This document shows, piece by piece, positions 38,338 through 47,065 of a stretch of DNA of 64,000 bases. A program made the position numbers and the translations under genes. The notes under the pieces are model-generated. The model did no database searches. It worked only from the letters and a program-made list of their open reading frames with translations, and was not told the DNA's origin. Source of the DNA: Clostridium thermosuccinogenes (GTDB taxonomy: Bacteria > Bacillota > Clostridia > Acetivibrionales > DSM-5807); the NCBI RefSeq assembly GCF_002896855.1, contig NZ_CP021850.1, forward strand, positions 1,265,665 through 1,329,664, written 5' to 3'. Position 1 is the stretch's first letter. The number at the start of each line of letters is the position of its first letter.

Positions 38338-39309
38338 TTAAGTGCCCTCCTTTATACAATTTTTTGATATATCGTAAAGTTTAAGAATGTCCGCTTCCAT
38401 TTCGTTGATAAGCTCATTCGCTTTTGAATACTTTCCGTTTTCTGTAAATATTTTAATATCGTAAACATAGCTCTCTATATTTTCCTGAATCTTATACCTG
38501 ACATGCTCTTCTTTATTGAAAATATGGTATATGATTAATATAAATGCCGCTATGTTAAATATAGGGAATATCATTATTAAGACGACAATAAAAACCTGGT
38601 TAAAAATGCCAAGACTACTCAAGGCTTGATCAAATATGATTATTTTACCCATTATAAGAAGGAAGAAGAAATTTATACCGATAAACAAACAGAAAGACAC
38701 AGTCATAAATCTATTGTTGAATATGATGTTTGCAAGCCGCAACTGGGAAAAGGAAGCTTTTTTCATAAGCACATATGCCAGAAGGGAATATTCAACTGCC
38801 CTTTCCGGTAGGGAGCACAGGAAGTTCAACCATATATCATTGTTGAGGTCGGCAACACTCTTTCCGGCTATGGACAGAAGAAGGGGAACATATGAAAACT
38901 CAATTAACATAAAGATAAGCAAGCTACAGGCTGTACACAGAAACACTTTTAATGCGCTTCGGGTCTTAAAATGGCTTCTGTAAAGGAATAACAAACTTAA
39001 GGCAACACAGAAATAACATGATAGCAATATTATTGAGGAATCAATCTTAAAAAAACGTAGAATATTAGTCACAATAGCCGGTAATATTACCATGAAGGCC
39101 ACCTTTTTGATATCCTGCATCAGAAAAATTTTACTGTATTCTTTGTATCCGGATATCTCTTCCTCCATCAGCCTGTCCACTTTAATATTCTCAAACCGTT
39201 TCAGTAGAACCAAAGTAAACATTACAATAAATGTCTCTTCAGGAATGGAGACAAAGGCTATGTTTGCCAGCATACGTACTATATTACTCCAATTCACACC
39301 GAACATCAC
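38338..39309 (-). CDS. Polytopic membrane protein, AgrC sensor-like without kinase domain (cassette 2)
   Basis: A 323-residue paralog of the 37035-37994 protein, closest in the first 60 residues (SIPEETFIVMFTL, VDRLMEEEISGYKEYSKIF) and in the tail. The membrane segments in between differ more, as expected if they recognise different peptides. The tail carries V282-Y283-D284 instead of RHD. The start is GTG 39309 or ATG 39306; GAGGTTG serves either. Both copies have the same layout of receptor-like gene then precursor. Confidence 0.8.
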   Translation of the reverse strand: MMFGVNWSNIVRMLANIAFVSIPEETFIVMFTLVLLKRFENIKVDRLMEEEISGYKEYSKIFLMQDIKKVAFMVILPAIVTNILRFFKIDSSIILLSCYFCVALSLLFLYRSHFKTRSALKVFLCTACSLLIFMLIEFSYVPLLLSIAGKSVADLNNDIWLNFLCSLPERAVEYSLLAYVLMKKASFSQLRLANIIFNNRFMTVSFCLFIGINFFFLLIMGKIIIFDQALSSLGIFNQVFIVVLIMIFPIFNIAAFILIIYHIFNKEEHVRYKIQENIESYVYDIKIFTENGKYSKANELINEMEADILKLYDISKNCIKEGT

Positions 39310-39344
39310 ATATCAACCTCGAACAAGCATTTTACATTACTAAC

Positions 39345-39373
39345 ATTTTATAACATTTTGCGCAGTTTGTAAA
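39345..39373 (-). promoter_or_regulatory. Promoter of agr-like cassette 2
   Basis: Minus strand TTTACA (39373-39368), 17-base spacer, TAAAAT (39350-39345). Homologous to the cassette 1 promoter region. Confidence 0.65.
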
Positions 39374-39644
39374 CCACTTTTTTTCAAAATTATTACATTT
39401 GTTTTTTATAGTATCATCTTTTGGCTTCCTGTATTGAAATATATGGCAAATAAAATCACCATGCAAGAGGTTTTCTTTTTTATGTATCCAGCTTGTTGCC
39501 TGTAAGTTTTTATGCTAACCTCATTATGTGAAGATATTTACAAAGACAGGATCATTATCAAGGAAATCTATAGATAAGAGTTCAGGTAAGGAAAAAATAA
39601 AACTCATAGAACAGTAATATTAAACTGGAAAACAATAGCTTTAA

Positions 39645-39749
39645 GGCTCCTTCAATTTCCCATGGCACTGCTAAAATCCACCTGTTGAAGCTTCAGTAAT
39701 ATGCTTGGCTATTTCTAAGTCCATTTACTGCCTTTGGGAGAAGTGAGCC
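39645..39749 (-). ncRNA. Copy B of a dispersed structured hairpin element
   Basis: About 105 bases, related at roughly 70% to copy A at 49123-49228 on the plus strand. Read on the minus strand, GGCTCACTTC pairs with GAAGGAGCC, CCCA with TGGG and GGCA with TGCC. Compared with copy A, one T-A pair becomes A-T and one G-C pair becomes A-T, so pairing is preserved. It lies between the lipoprotein gene and agr-like cassette 2. It could be an RNA or a small hairpin-forming mobile element. Confidence 0.5.
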
Positions 39750-39855
39750 TTCCGGCAATTGTTTTCCATGTCTATCGAAATAATAAGGTGGAGTTAATGC
39801 AAATTATCTAATATTTATTTCAGGCCATCTGCCTGACATATTCGCTTTCGCTCTT

Positions 39856-40890
39856 CTATCTGCCTTCACCTTTTGAATCTCCGCTTTCGGAGCCGCCGTC
39901 AGAAGAACCTCCTCCGTCTTCCTCATCCATCGCTTTTTCCATCTCATCTACGTTGGACAGGGTTATTCTTCCTTTAATGTCTATGATGGGCTGGTTTTTT
40001 TCTTTTATTGCCTTTTCCAGTTCAACTATCGAAAAATCGAGCTTGCTGGCCAAATCCTGCTGTTCCTTGGATATGGTGTTCTTAAACAGTGACCAGGAAG
40101 ATTTGAGGTTATCCATATCATTGTTTGCCTGTATCCAGTTTGCTGTCATTGAATTGAGCATGGCATTTCTTGCATAGTACCGAACTCTTTTTATTTCCGG
40201 AGAAGTCTTGGTTCTATATAGAGAGTAAAAGTCCGGTATATTTGCATACAGCATGCTTGCTGCCATAAGGGTGTTGGTTTTGTTCTTTGCGATTATTGTG
40301 TTTGTAAGGCTGTTTAAGGAAGTTCCGAAGCTGTCTATCAGCTTGTTGCTGGCGCCTTTTTTAGCAGCTGAGGGCATATAGCTGTTCCACTTGTAATGAA
40401 GATCGTTTATAATTGGTGTTATCTTCTGCCAAGGATCCTTTTGGGCTTGAGGCTGCTTCTGTTCCTCCTTCATTGTCTCCTCCTGCTGGGTACCTTGGCC
40501 TTCACCCTGTGAGCCTCCTTGGCCGCTACTTTGCTCCTTGTCCTTTTGCTCGCCTTGTTCCTTTTCCTTCTGGCCGCCTTGCTGCTCCTGGTTTTTTTGT
40601 CCCATCTCTTGACCTCCATCTTCCTTTATCCCTTCTTCTTTCTGCTCCTTTATACCCACGGCAGGACCGTCCAGTTCTTTTATTATTTTTTCGATATTCT
40701 CTTCAATGCTTTTAAGCTGGTCGGGAATTTTCTCCGACTGCTGCTGCTGGCTTGTTGACTGCCTTTCAGGAGTGGCTGTATCGCCACCACTGCTTCCGCA
40801 GGCTGAAAGCAGAACTACGGATAGGGAAAGGACAACAGGCAAAATTGCTTTACGAATGATATCCGGCAGTGAGTGTTTGTTTTGCAGCAT
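39856..40890 (-). CDS. Lipoprotein with Gln/Glu/Lys/Gly-rich linker
   Basis: A 344-residue exported lipoprotein: signal with SVVLLSACGSS (lipobox Cys31), then a long low-complexity stretch (about residues 80-150) rich in Gln, Glu, Lys and Gly. A folded helical domain (about 152-310) and an acidic Gly/Ser tail follow. The folded part is unknown to me. The linker probably spans the cell wall. AAGGAGG precedes the ATG. It is an isolated gene on the minus strand upstream of the agr-like region. Confidence 0.8.
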   Translation of the reverse strand: MLQNKHSLPDIIRKAILPVVLSLSVVLLSACGSSGGDTATPERQSTSQQQQSEKIPDQLKSIEENIEKIIKELDGPAVGIKEQKEEGIKEDGGQEMGQKNQEQQGGQKEKEQGEQKDKEQSSGQGGSQGEGQGTQQEETMKEEQKQPQAQKDPWQKITPIINDLHYKWNSYMPSAAKKGASNKLIDSFGTSLNSLTNTIIAKNKTNTLMAASMLYANIPDFYSLYRTKTSPEIKRVRYYARNAMLNSMTANWIQANNDMDNLKSSWSLFKNTISKEQQDLASKLDFSIVELEKAIKEKNQPIIDIKGRITLSNVDEMEKAMDEEDGGGSSDGGSESGDSKGEGR

Positions 40891-41169
40891 AATATTCCTC
40901 CTTAATTTACATAAACCAAATGTTCCAATTTAATCTATAATAGTGCTTTAATTCCGCTTGAATTCCAATTAACGCCTTTTATTCCGAATGCTTTGGCACG
41001 TTTTATACATATTATTTCTATATAATCTATAAAAAATACTAAAATACTGTCTTATACATTCAATGAAATAATTACATAAAGGATTTCGCAGCTTTTTGTC
41101 AAATAGTTATTATGTAAACGTATGCCGATAAGCATAACAAATGACAAAATAAGCACACGGAGGTACAAA

Positions 41170-41466
41170 ATGGCTATAACAGTTAATTTGTGTTCAAAAA
41201 GCAATGGTGAGATAAAGAAATTCCTGGAAAGTTATTACGAAAAACAGGTTAATATGGATGAAGACGTGGGTAGATGGATGTATGTATATAATAAGCCATT
41301 GGATGCGGTAGATATAATATGTACAGTTATGGATAATAAAGATAAATATAATATTACAATGTACATAGAGTTGGATTCAGGAGATGTGCATCCGGTAACA
41401 TATGAAAACCACAATGATATTGTAAAGGGGCTTTTTTCTCTCTTTTACTCCGAAGAACAGGTTTAG
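41170..41466 (+). CDS. Small protein of unknown function (98 aa)
   Basis: ATG 41170 follows ACGGAGG by a normal spacing. The 98-residue product is acidic and soluble, with the pattern of a small alpha/beta domain (GEIKKFLESYYEK, then DIICTVMDNK and YNITMYIELDSGD). No family recognised. It stands alone between divergent neighbours. Confidence 0.65.
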   Translation: MAITVNLCSKSNGEIKKFLESYYEKQVNMDEDVGRWMYVYNKPLDAVDIICTVMDNKDKYNITMYIELDSGDVHPVTYENHNDIVKGLFSLFYSEEQV

Positions 41467-41585
41467 CATAATCCTCTGCGCCATCATTTCGAGGTCTAAA
41501 TCCCAGAAGCGATGCGTATAAATTTTGTATGAAGCTGTTTTGGACAAAATTGCATAAGGCAGCTCATACAATTGGGTGGAAAACA

Positions 41586-41622
41586 TTTACAATTAGGCCG
41601 TTGCTGTGTTATAATAACAACG
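41586..41622 (+). promoter_or_regulatory. Promoter of the 41660 gene with an overlapping inverted repeat
   Basis: TTTACA (41586-41591), 18-base spacer, TATAAT (41610-41615). CCGTTG (41598-41603) and CAACGG (41617-41622) with GTTATAATAAC between them form an inverted repeat over the -10, possibly an operator. Confidence 0.65.
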
Positions 41623-41659
41623 GTATTTTAGCATGGCTTGAAATGGACGGAGATGGATA

Positions 41660-42229
41660 ATGAAAAAGGCACATTTGATTTTACTGGTGATAACTTCTGT
41701 AATGGTATTATATTCGGCATATTCCCTGGCAGCCATAAGCCAGGTATACAATATAGATTTTGAATGGTATTCTGCTTATGAGGGCAGATTTTCAGATAAG
41801 TCTAGAGATATGTCCGGTACTAAAAGGTCCTTGGATACTTTGCCGAAGGACCTTTTGTTTGAGGTGATTACTAATGAGGATGACCTGCTTCGGTTGAAAA
41901 ATAAAGGAATAAATACAGATGCATCGATAGATGGGACCGATTTTGACGAATACATACTCCTTTTTTGCTCCTTGGGAGTGGTTAATTCGCCTGAATACGG
42001 TATAAAAGTCGAAGACATTGCCCAAAGGGGTAATTCTGTTGAAATAAAGGTAGGTATGATCATCCCTGAAGAGTCTTTCAGCTCTTTCGGAGATTATCGA
42101 TATACATTTATGCCTGCAGATGTTGTCAGAATAAAAAAGTCTTCTCTTTCATCCAGGGGAAATCTCATCTTCATTTTCAAAGACAGGAGCGGAAAACCTC
42201 TGGCAGAGGTTAAATGCAAAATTGAATAG
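41660..42229 (+). CDS. Exported protein, PrcB-like C-terminal domain
   Basis: A 189-residue protein with an uncleaved signal or anchor (hydrophobic residues 5-27). The remainder, with FEVITNEDDLLRL, then DEYILLFCSLGVVNSPEYGI and a later block VEIKVGMIIPEES, follows the pattern of the PrcB-C domain found in secreted Clostridia proteins. The assignment is tentative. The start has a weak RBS (GGACGGAG). It has its own promoter. Confidence 0.55.
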   Translation: MKKAHLILLVITSVMVLYSAYSLAAISQVYNIDFEWYSAYEGRFSDKSRDMSGTKRSLDTLPKDLLFEVITNEDDLLRLKNKGINTDASIDGTDFDEYILLFCSLGVVNSPEYGIKVEDIAQRGNSVEIKVGMIIPEESFSSFGDYRYTFMPADVVRIKKSSLSSRGNLIFIFKDRSGKPLAEVKCKIE

Positions 42230-42314
42230 CTTCCTATATAAATAAATAGTAGTTATCTTTTGCATAATATATATTACATAATATATATTTAGGTAAGTTT
42301 TTTTATGTTAAATC

Positions 42315-42343
42315 TTGTATACAAAGAACAGTTTGATTATAAT
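42315..42343 (+). promoter_or_regulatory. Promoter of pta-ackA
   Basis: TTGTAT (42315-42320), 17-base spacer, TATAAT (42338-42343). Confidence 0.85.
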
Positions 42344-42413
42344 GGTACTGGACGGGAAATGCTTGATATAAGCAGATATTAGTACCTGGTCATAGCTATA
42401 TTTTTTTACATAA

Positions 42414-43439
<1,026 letters not shown>

Positions 43440-43464
43440 ACATAATTATAAGGGGGATAAAAAA

Positions 43465-44661
43465 ATGAAAGTTTTGGTTATCAATGCCGGTAGTTCATCT
43501 TTGAAGTATCAGCTCATTGATGTATCCAGCAAGGAAGTTTTGGCTAAAGGGCTTTGTGACAGGATAGGCATAGAGGGTTCCATTCTGAAGCACACCAAAT
43601 CAGGTGGCGATCCCGTTATACATGAGGTAAGCCTGCCTAACCATAAGGTTGCTATAAAAGAAGTAATCAATGCTTTACTGGACAAAGAAATAGGAGTTAT
43701 ATCGGATGTGTCGGAAATAGATGCGGTGGGACATCGCGTAGTACATGGAGGAGAAAAATTCCACTATTCGGTGCTCATCGACGAAAATGTCATGCAGGCA
43801 TTAAAGGACTGCATTGAGCTTGCTCCGCTGCATAATCCGCCGAACATTATCGGAATAGAAGCGTGTAAGAATATATTGCCCGATACACCTATGGTGGCTG
43901 TATTCGATACGGCTTTCCATCAGACAATGCCAAAGCATGCATATTTATATGCTCTGCCCTATGATGTTTATGAAAAATATGGCGTGAGAAAATACGGTTT
44001 TCATGGAACTTCCCACAAATATGTATCGGAAAGAGCAGCTGAGATGCTGGGCAAACCGTTGGAGCAGCTAAAGATAATTACCTGCCACCTGGGCAATGGT
44101 GCCAGCATATGTGCGGTTAGTGGAGGAAAATCCATGGACACAAGCATGGGCTTTACTCCTCTTGCCGGACTGGCGATGGGAACAAGAAGCGGAACCATTG
44201 ACCCGGCGGTTATTTCATACTTGATGGATAAAGAGAAGATGTCCATAAAAGATATTAATGATTATCTCAACAAGCAGTCCGGCGTTCTTGGAATCTCCGG
44301 CGTTAGCAGCGACTTCAGGGATATACAGGCTGCAGCAGAAGCAGGAAATGAAAGAGCGGCTCTGGCAATTGAGATATTCTGCTACAGGGTCAAGAAGTAT
44401 ATAGGTGAGTATGCTGCTGTTATGGGAGGCGTAGATGCAGTAGTATTCACTGCCGGTATAGGAGAAAACAATCCTCTGGTAAGGGAAAAATCAGTAGCCG
44501 GTTTGGAGTACATGGGTATAGAAATCGACCTGGAGAAAAATCAGGTAAAAGGAAAGGAATTGGATATAAGCAAACCTTCCGCCAAAGTCAGAACTCTGGT
44601 TATACCTACTAACGAAGAGTTGGCAATAGCAAAAGAAACAGTGGCTATATTGAGCAAATAA
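43465..44661 (+). CDS. ackA: Acetate kinase
   Basis: A 398-residue enzyme of the ASKHA fold that turns acetyl phosphate + ADP into acetate + ATP. N-terminal [17 protein letters not shown] is the family signature; FHGTSHKYV, and the GMGT-like [16 protein letters not shown], are also present. RBS AAGGGGG precedes the ATG. Operon partner of pta. Confidence 0.98.
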   Translation: MKVLVINAGSSSLKYQLIDVSSKEVLAKGLCDRIGIEGSILKHTKSGGDPVIHEVSLPNHKVAIKEVINALLDKEIGVISDVSEIDAVGHRVVHGGEKFHYSVLIDENVMQALKDCIELAPLHNPPNIIGIEACKNILPDTPMVAVFDTAFHQTMPKHAYLYALPYDVYEKYGVRKYGFHGTSHKYVSERAAEMLGKPLEQLKIITCHLGNGASICAVSGGKSMDTSMGFTPLAGLAMGTRSGTIDPAVISYLMDKEKMSIKDINDYLNKQSGVLGISGVSSDFRDIQAAAEAGNERAALAIEIFCYRVKKYIGEYAAVMGGVDAVVFTAGIGENNPLVREKSVAGLEYMGIEIDLEKNQVKGKELDISKPSAKVRTLVIPTNEELAIAKETVAILSK

Positions 44662-44700
44662 TCTCACCCCGGCACAGAATGGGTACAGTTTTAAATATCC

Positions 44701-44729
44701 TTGACAATGGTATTATTAGTTAGTATAAT
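44701..44729 (+). promoter_or_regulatory. Consensus promoter of yceD-rpmF
   Basis: Perfect TTGACA (44701-44706), 17-base spacer, perfect TATAAT (44724-44729). Confidence 0.93.
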
Positions 44730-44757
44730 ATCATTTGTCGGTTTATGAGGTGACATT

Positions 44758-45261
44758 ATGAAAATTGATATATCTGACATTTTAAAGTTTGATGGTGCTT
44801 CTTTAGATGTCAAGTTTGAAGGCTCTCAGGAAGATTTTGATATTAAATCCATAGACGATGATTTAATATTTGCAGACCCTATCAGGTTCGACGGGAAGCT
44901 GGTAAACGTAAGCGGTGTTATAAAGCTGGACGGAAGTCTTGAAGCTGACTATACTGCTGTATGTTACAGGTGTCTGAAAAAGATTGACCGGCGTATGAAG
45001 CTTGACATAAAAGAGGAGTTCGTCGATGCCTCAAAAGACACGGATGGAGAAATGTATACCTACGAAGGTAAATATATTGATCTGGGTAAAGCTCTAAAAG
45101 ACAATATAGTTTTGAATTTACCCATGAAGCAGGTTTGTACATCCGACTGCAAGGGATTGTGCCCAAAATGTGGTGAGAATCTCAATGAAAAGGAATGCAG
45201 CTGTAAGGAAGAGTACATTAATCCACAAATGGAAGTTTTGAAAAACTTTTTTAATAATTAG
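44758..45261 (+). CDS. yceD: YceD/DUF177 family protein
   Basis: A 167-residue member of the DUF177 family that sits before rpmF in most bacteria and is linked to large ribosomal subunit or 23S rRNA metabolism. The C-terminal segment LNLPMKQVCTSDCKGLCPKC with CSC further on is a zinc-ribbon-like feature. The promoter 28 bases upstream is a perfect consensus, so the leader is short. Downstream rpmF follows 32 bases on. Confidence 0.93.
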   Translation: MKIDISDILKFDGASLDVKFEGSQEDFDIKSIDDDLIFADPIRFDGKLVNVSGVIKLDGSLEADYTAVCYRCLKKIDRRMKLDIKEEFVDASKDTDGEMYTYEGKYIDLGKALKDNIVLNLPMKQVCTSDCKGLCPKCGENLNEKECSCKEEYINPQMEVLKNFFNN

Positions 45262-45293
45262 AAGTGGTTGTTATACGGTAGGGAGGTGTTATC

Positions 45294-45467
45294 ATGGCAA
45301 ATCCAAAGCGCAGATGGTCAAAAGCAAGAACCGGTAAGAGAAGATCCCAGTGGAAATTGTCCGTACCCGGTTTAGCAAGGTGTCCAAAATGCCATACTTT
45401 CAAGCTACCTCACAGAGTTTGCAAGGAATGTGGTTATTATGACGGTAAAGAGATTATTAAGGTGTAA
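45294..45467 (+). CDS. rpmF: 50S ribosomal protein L32
   Basis: A 57-residue ribosomal protein below the usual length limit for ORF listings. It begins [20 protein letters not shown] and has two zinc-binding Cys pairs (CPKC and CKEC), the zinc-type L32. GGGAGG precedes the ATG. Partner of yceD in the conserved operon, followed by a terminator. Confidence 0.98.
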   Translation: MANPKRRWSKARTGKRRSQWKLSVPGLARCPKCHTFKLPHRVCKECGYYDGKEIIKV

Positions 45468-45484
45468 TCAGAATATTATCGCAT

Positions 45485-45517
45485 AAAAAGCAGCAGATGG
45501 AAAACTGCTGCTTTTTG
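45485..45517 (+). terminator. Terminator after rpmF
   Basis: AAAAAGCAGCAG (45485-45496) pairs perfectly with 45505-45516. Confidence 0.93.
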
Positions 45518-45552
45518 CTTGACTGGAATTAATTTATCGGTGATACTTAAGT

Positions 45553-45666
45553 TAGGGGCAGTGGAAATCCATGGGACGGTGCGCGTAAGCGCAAGGAAGC
45601 GAGACGATGCGAATTGCCCTGCCGGTCGGCATCGGCCGAAACTGGCTTGAAACACGACTTCACCGT
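45553..45666 (+). ncRNA. Candidate structured leader RNA before the radical-SAM/DUF512 gene
   Basis: Locally GC-rich segment with three nested or adjacent stems. ACGGTG (45576-45581) pairs with CACCGT (45661-45666). GCGC-GTAA-GCGC (45581-45592) has a GNRA tetraloop. GCCGGT-CGGC-ATCG-GCCG-AA-ACTGGC (45621-45646) forms a 10-bp hairpin. An alternative pairing of GGGGCA near 45555 with TGCCCT (45615-45620) exists. It ends about 10 bases before the RBS, the place of a riboswitch. I do not recognise the class. Confidence 0.45.
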
Positions 45667-45693
45667 ATATTTACTGAAGGAGGAACATATCGG

Positions 45694-47046
45694 TTGAAAG
45701 AAAGTTTTATGGTGATACAGAGCATTATTCCGGGAAGTATCGCCGAGGAAGCAGGTATCGAGCAGGGAGATGCCCTGATATCAATAAACGGACAGAAAGT
45801 AAACGACATATTTGATTACAGGTTCTTTATAACAAACGAGGACCTGCTGTTGGAAATTAAAAAACCTGATGGAGAAATCTGGGAAATTGAGATAGAGAAG
45901 GATGAATATGAGGATCTGGGAATAGAATTCGAATCTTCCATGGATCCTAAAAACTGCACCAATAATTGTGTTTTCTGCTTCATTGACCAGCTTCCCAAAG
46001 GCATGAGGGAAACTTTGTATTTTAAGGATGATGATTCCAGACTTTCGTTCCTCATGGGAAACTATGTGACGCTGACCAACATGAAGGATGACGACATAGA
46101 CAGGATAATCAGATATCATATGTCGCCCATAAACATATCGGTGCACACTACAAATCCGGACCTGAGGGTTGCCATGCTCCGAAACAGGTTTGCCGGCAAT
46201 CTGATGGGAAGGATAAAAAAGCTTGTTGACGGAGGAATCACCGTCAACTGTCAGATTGTTCTGTGTAGAGATATAAATGATGGCACGGAACTGGACAGGA
46301 CCATAGCCGATCTGGCTGACATGTATCCGGGGATAAACAGCATTTCGGTTGTGCCGGTGGGCATAACCAAATACCGGGGAGGACTTTATCCGTTAAAACC
46401 TTATGACAGGGAATCGGCAAAACAGGTGGTTTCCCAGGTTGAAGCATGGCAAAAAAGGCTGCTTCAAAAAAACGGCTCCAGGGTAGTTTACCTTGCCGAT
46501 GAGTTTTATATCATGGCAGGGATTGGAATCCCGGATTATGAGGAATATGAAGACTTTCCCCAAATCGAAAACGGAGTCGGTCTGATCGCCCAATTCAGGC
46601 ATGAATTTGACGAACGCTTTGAAGAACTGAAATCCTCGCCCGAGGGTGAAAATACGAGCAGTATACCGCAGGTTCAAAGGAATGTCGGCATTGTCACGGG
46701 GGTTTCTGCCTACGGCCATATATCGGAAATGGCCGGCATTCTGGCAGAGGAATACAAAAATTTGAACATCAAAGTATTTGATATAAAAAATGAGTTTTTC
46801 GGAGAAAATGTAACAGTAACTGGATTGCTGACCGGAAGGGATATTGTTTCACAGCTTTCCGGAAAGGATATAGGAGATGAGCTCCTTATATGCCGGTGTA
46901 CACTGAAGGCCGGGGAAGATGTATTCCTGGATGACTATACCGTTGCCATGGTGCAGGATAAGCTGGGAGTAAAGGTGACGGTGGTGGAAAACAACGGCAG
47001 AGATTTTGTAGATGCGATAATTGGTGTTAAAGATCACATATATTGA
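45694..47046 (+). CDS. Radical SAM protein with PDZ and DUF512 domains
   Basis: A 450-residue protein. The N-terminal part is a PDZ-like fold (IQSIIPGSIAEEAGIEQGDALISINGQK, with the repeat spaced as in PDZ). CTNNCVFCFIDQLPKGM then gives a CX3CX2C radical-SAM cluster site. The C-terminal half is DUF512. TTG 45694 is chosen because AAGGAGG lies 10 bases upstream; the longer frame runs into the structured leader. The family is strongly conserved next to der in Clostridia and its biochemical role is unknown to me. Confidence 0.88.
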   Translation: MKESFMVIQSIIPGSIAEEAGIEQGDALISINGQKVNDIFDYRFFITNEDLLLEIKKPDGEIWEIEIEKDEYEDLGIEFESSMDPKNCTNNCVFCFIDQLPKGMRETLYFKDDDSRLSFLMGNYVTLTNMKDDDIDRIIRYHMSPINISVHTTNPDLRVAMLRNRFAGNLMGRIKKLVDGGITVNCQIVLCRDINDGTELDRTIADLADMYPGINSISVVPVGITKYRGGLYPLKPYDRESAKQVVSQVEAWQKRLLQKNGSRVVYLADEFYIMAGIGIPDYEEYEDFPQIENGVGLIAQFRHEFDERFEELKSSPEGENTSSIPQVQRNVGIVTGVSAYGHISEMAGILAEEYKNLNIKVFDIKNEFFGENVTVTGLLTGRDIVSQLSGKDIGDELLICRCTLKAGEDVFLDDYTVAMVQDKLGVKVTVVENNGRDFVDAIIGVKDHIY

Positions 47047-47065
47047 TTTTACGGAGGTGGATGGA

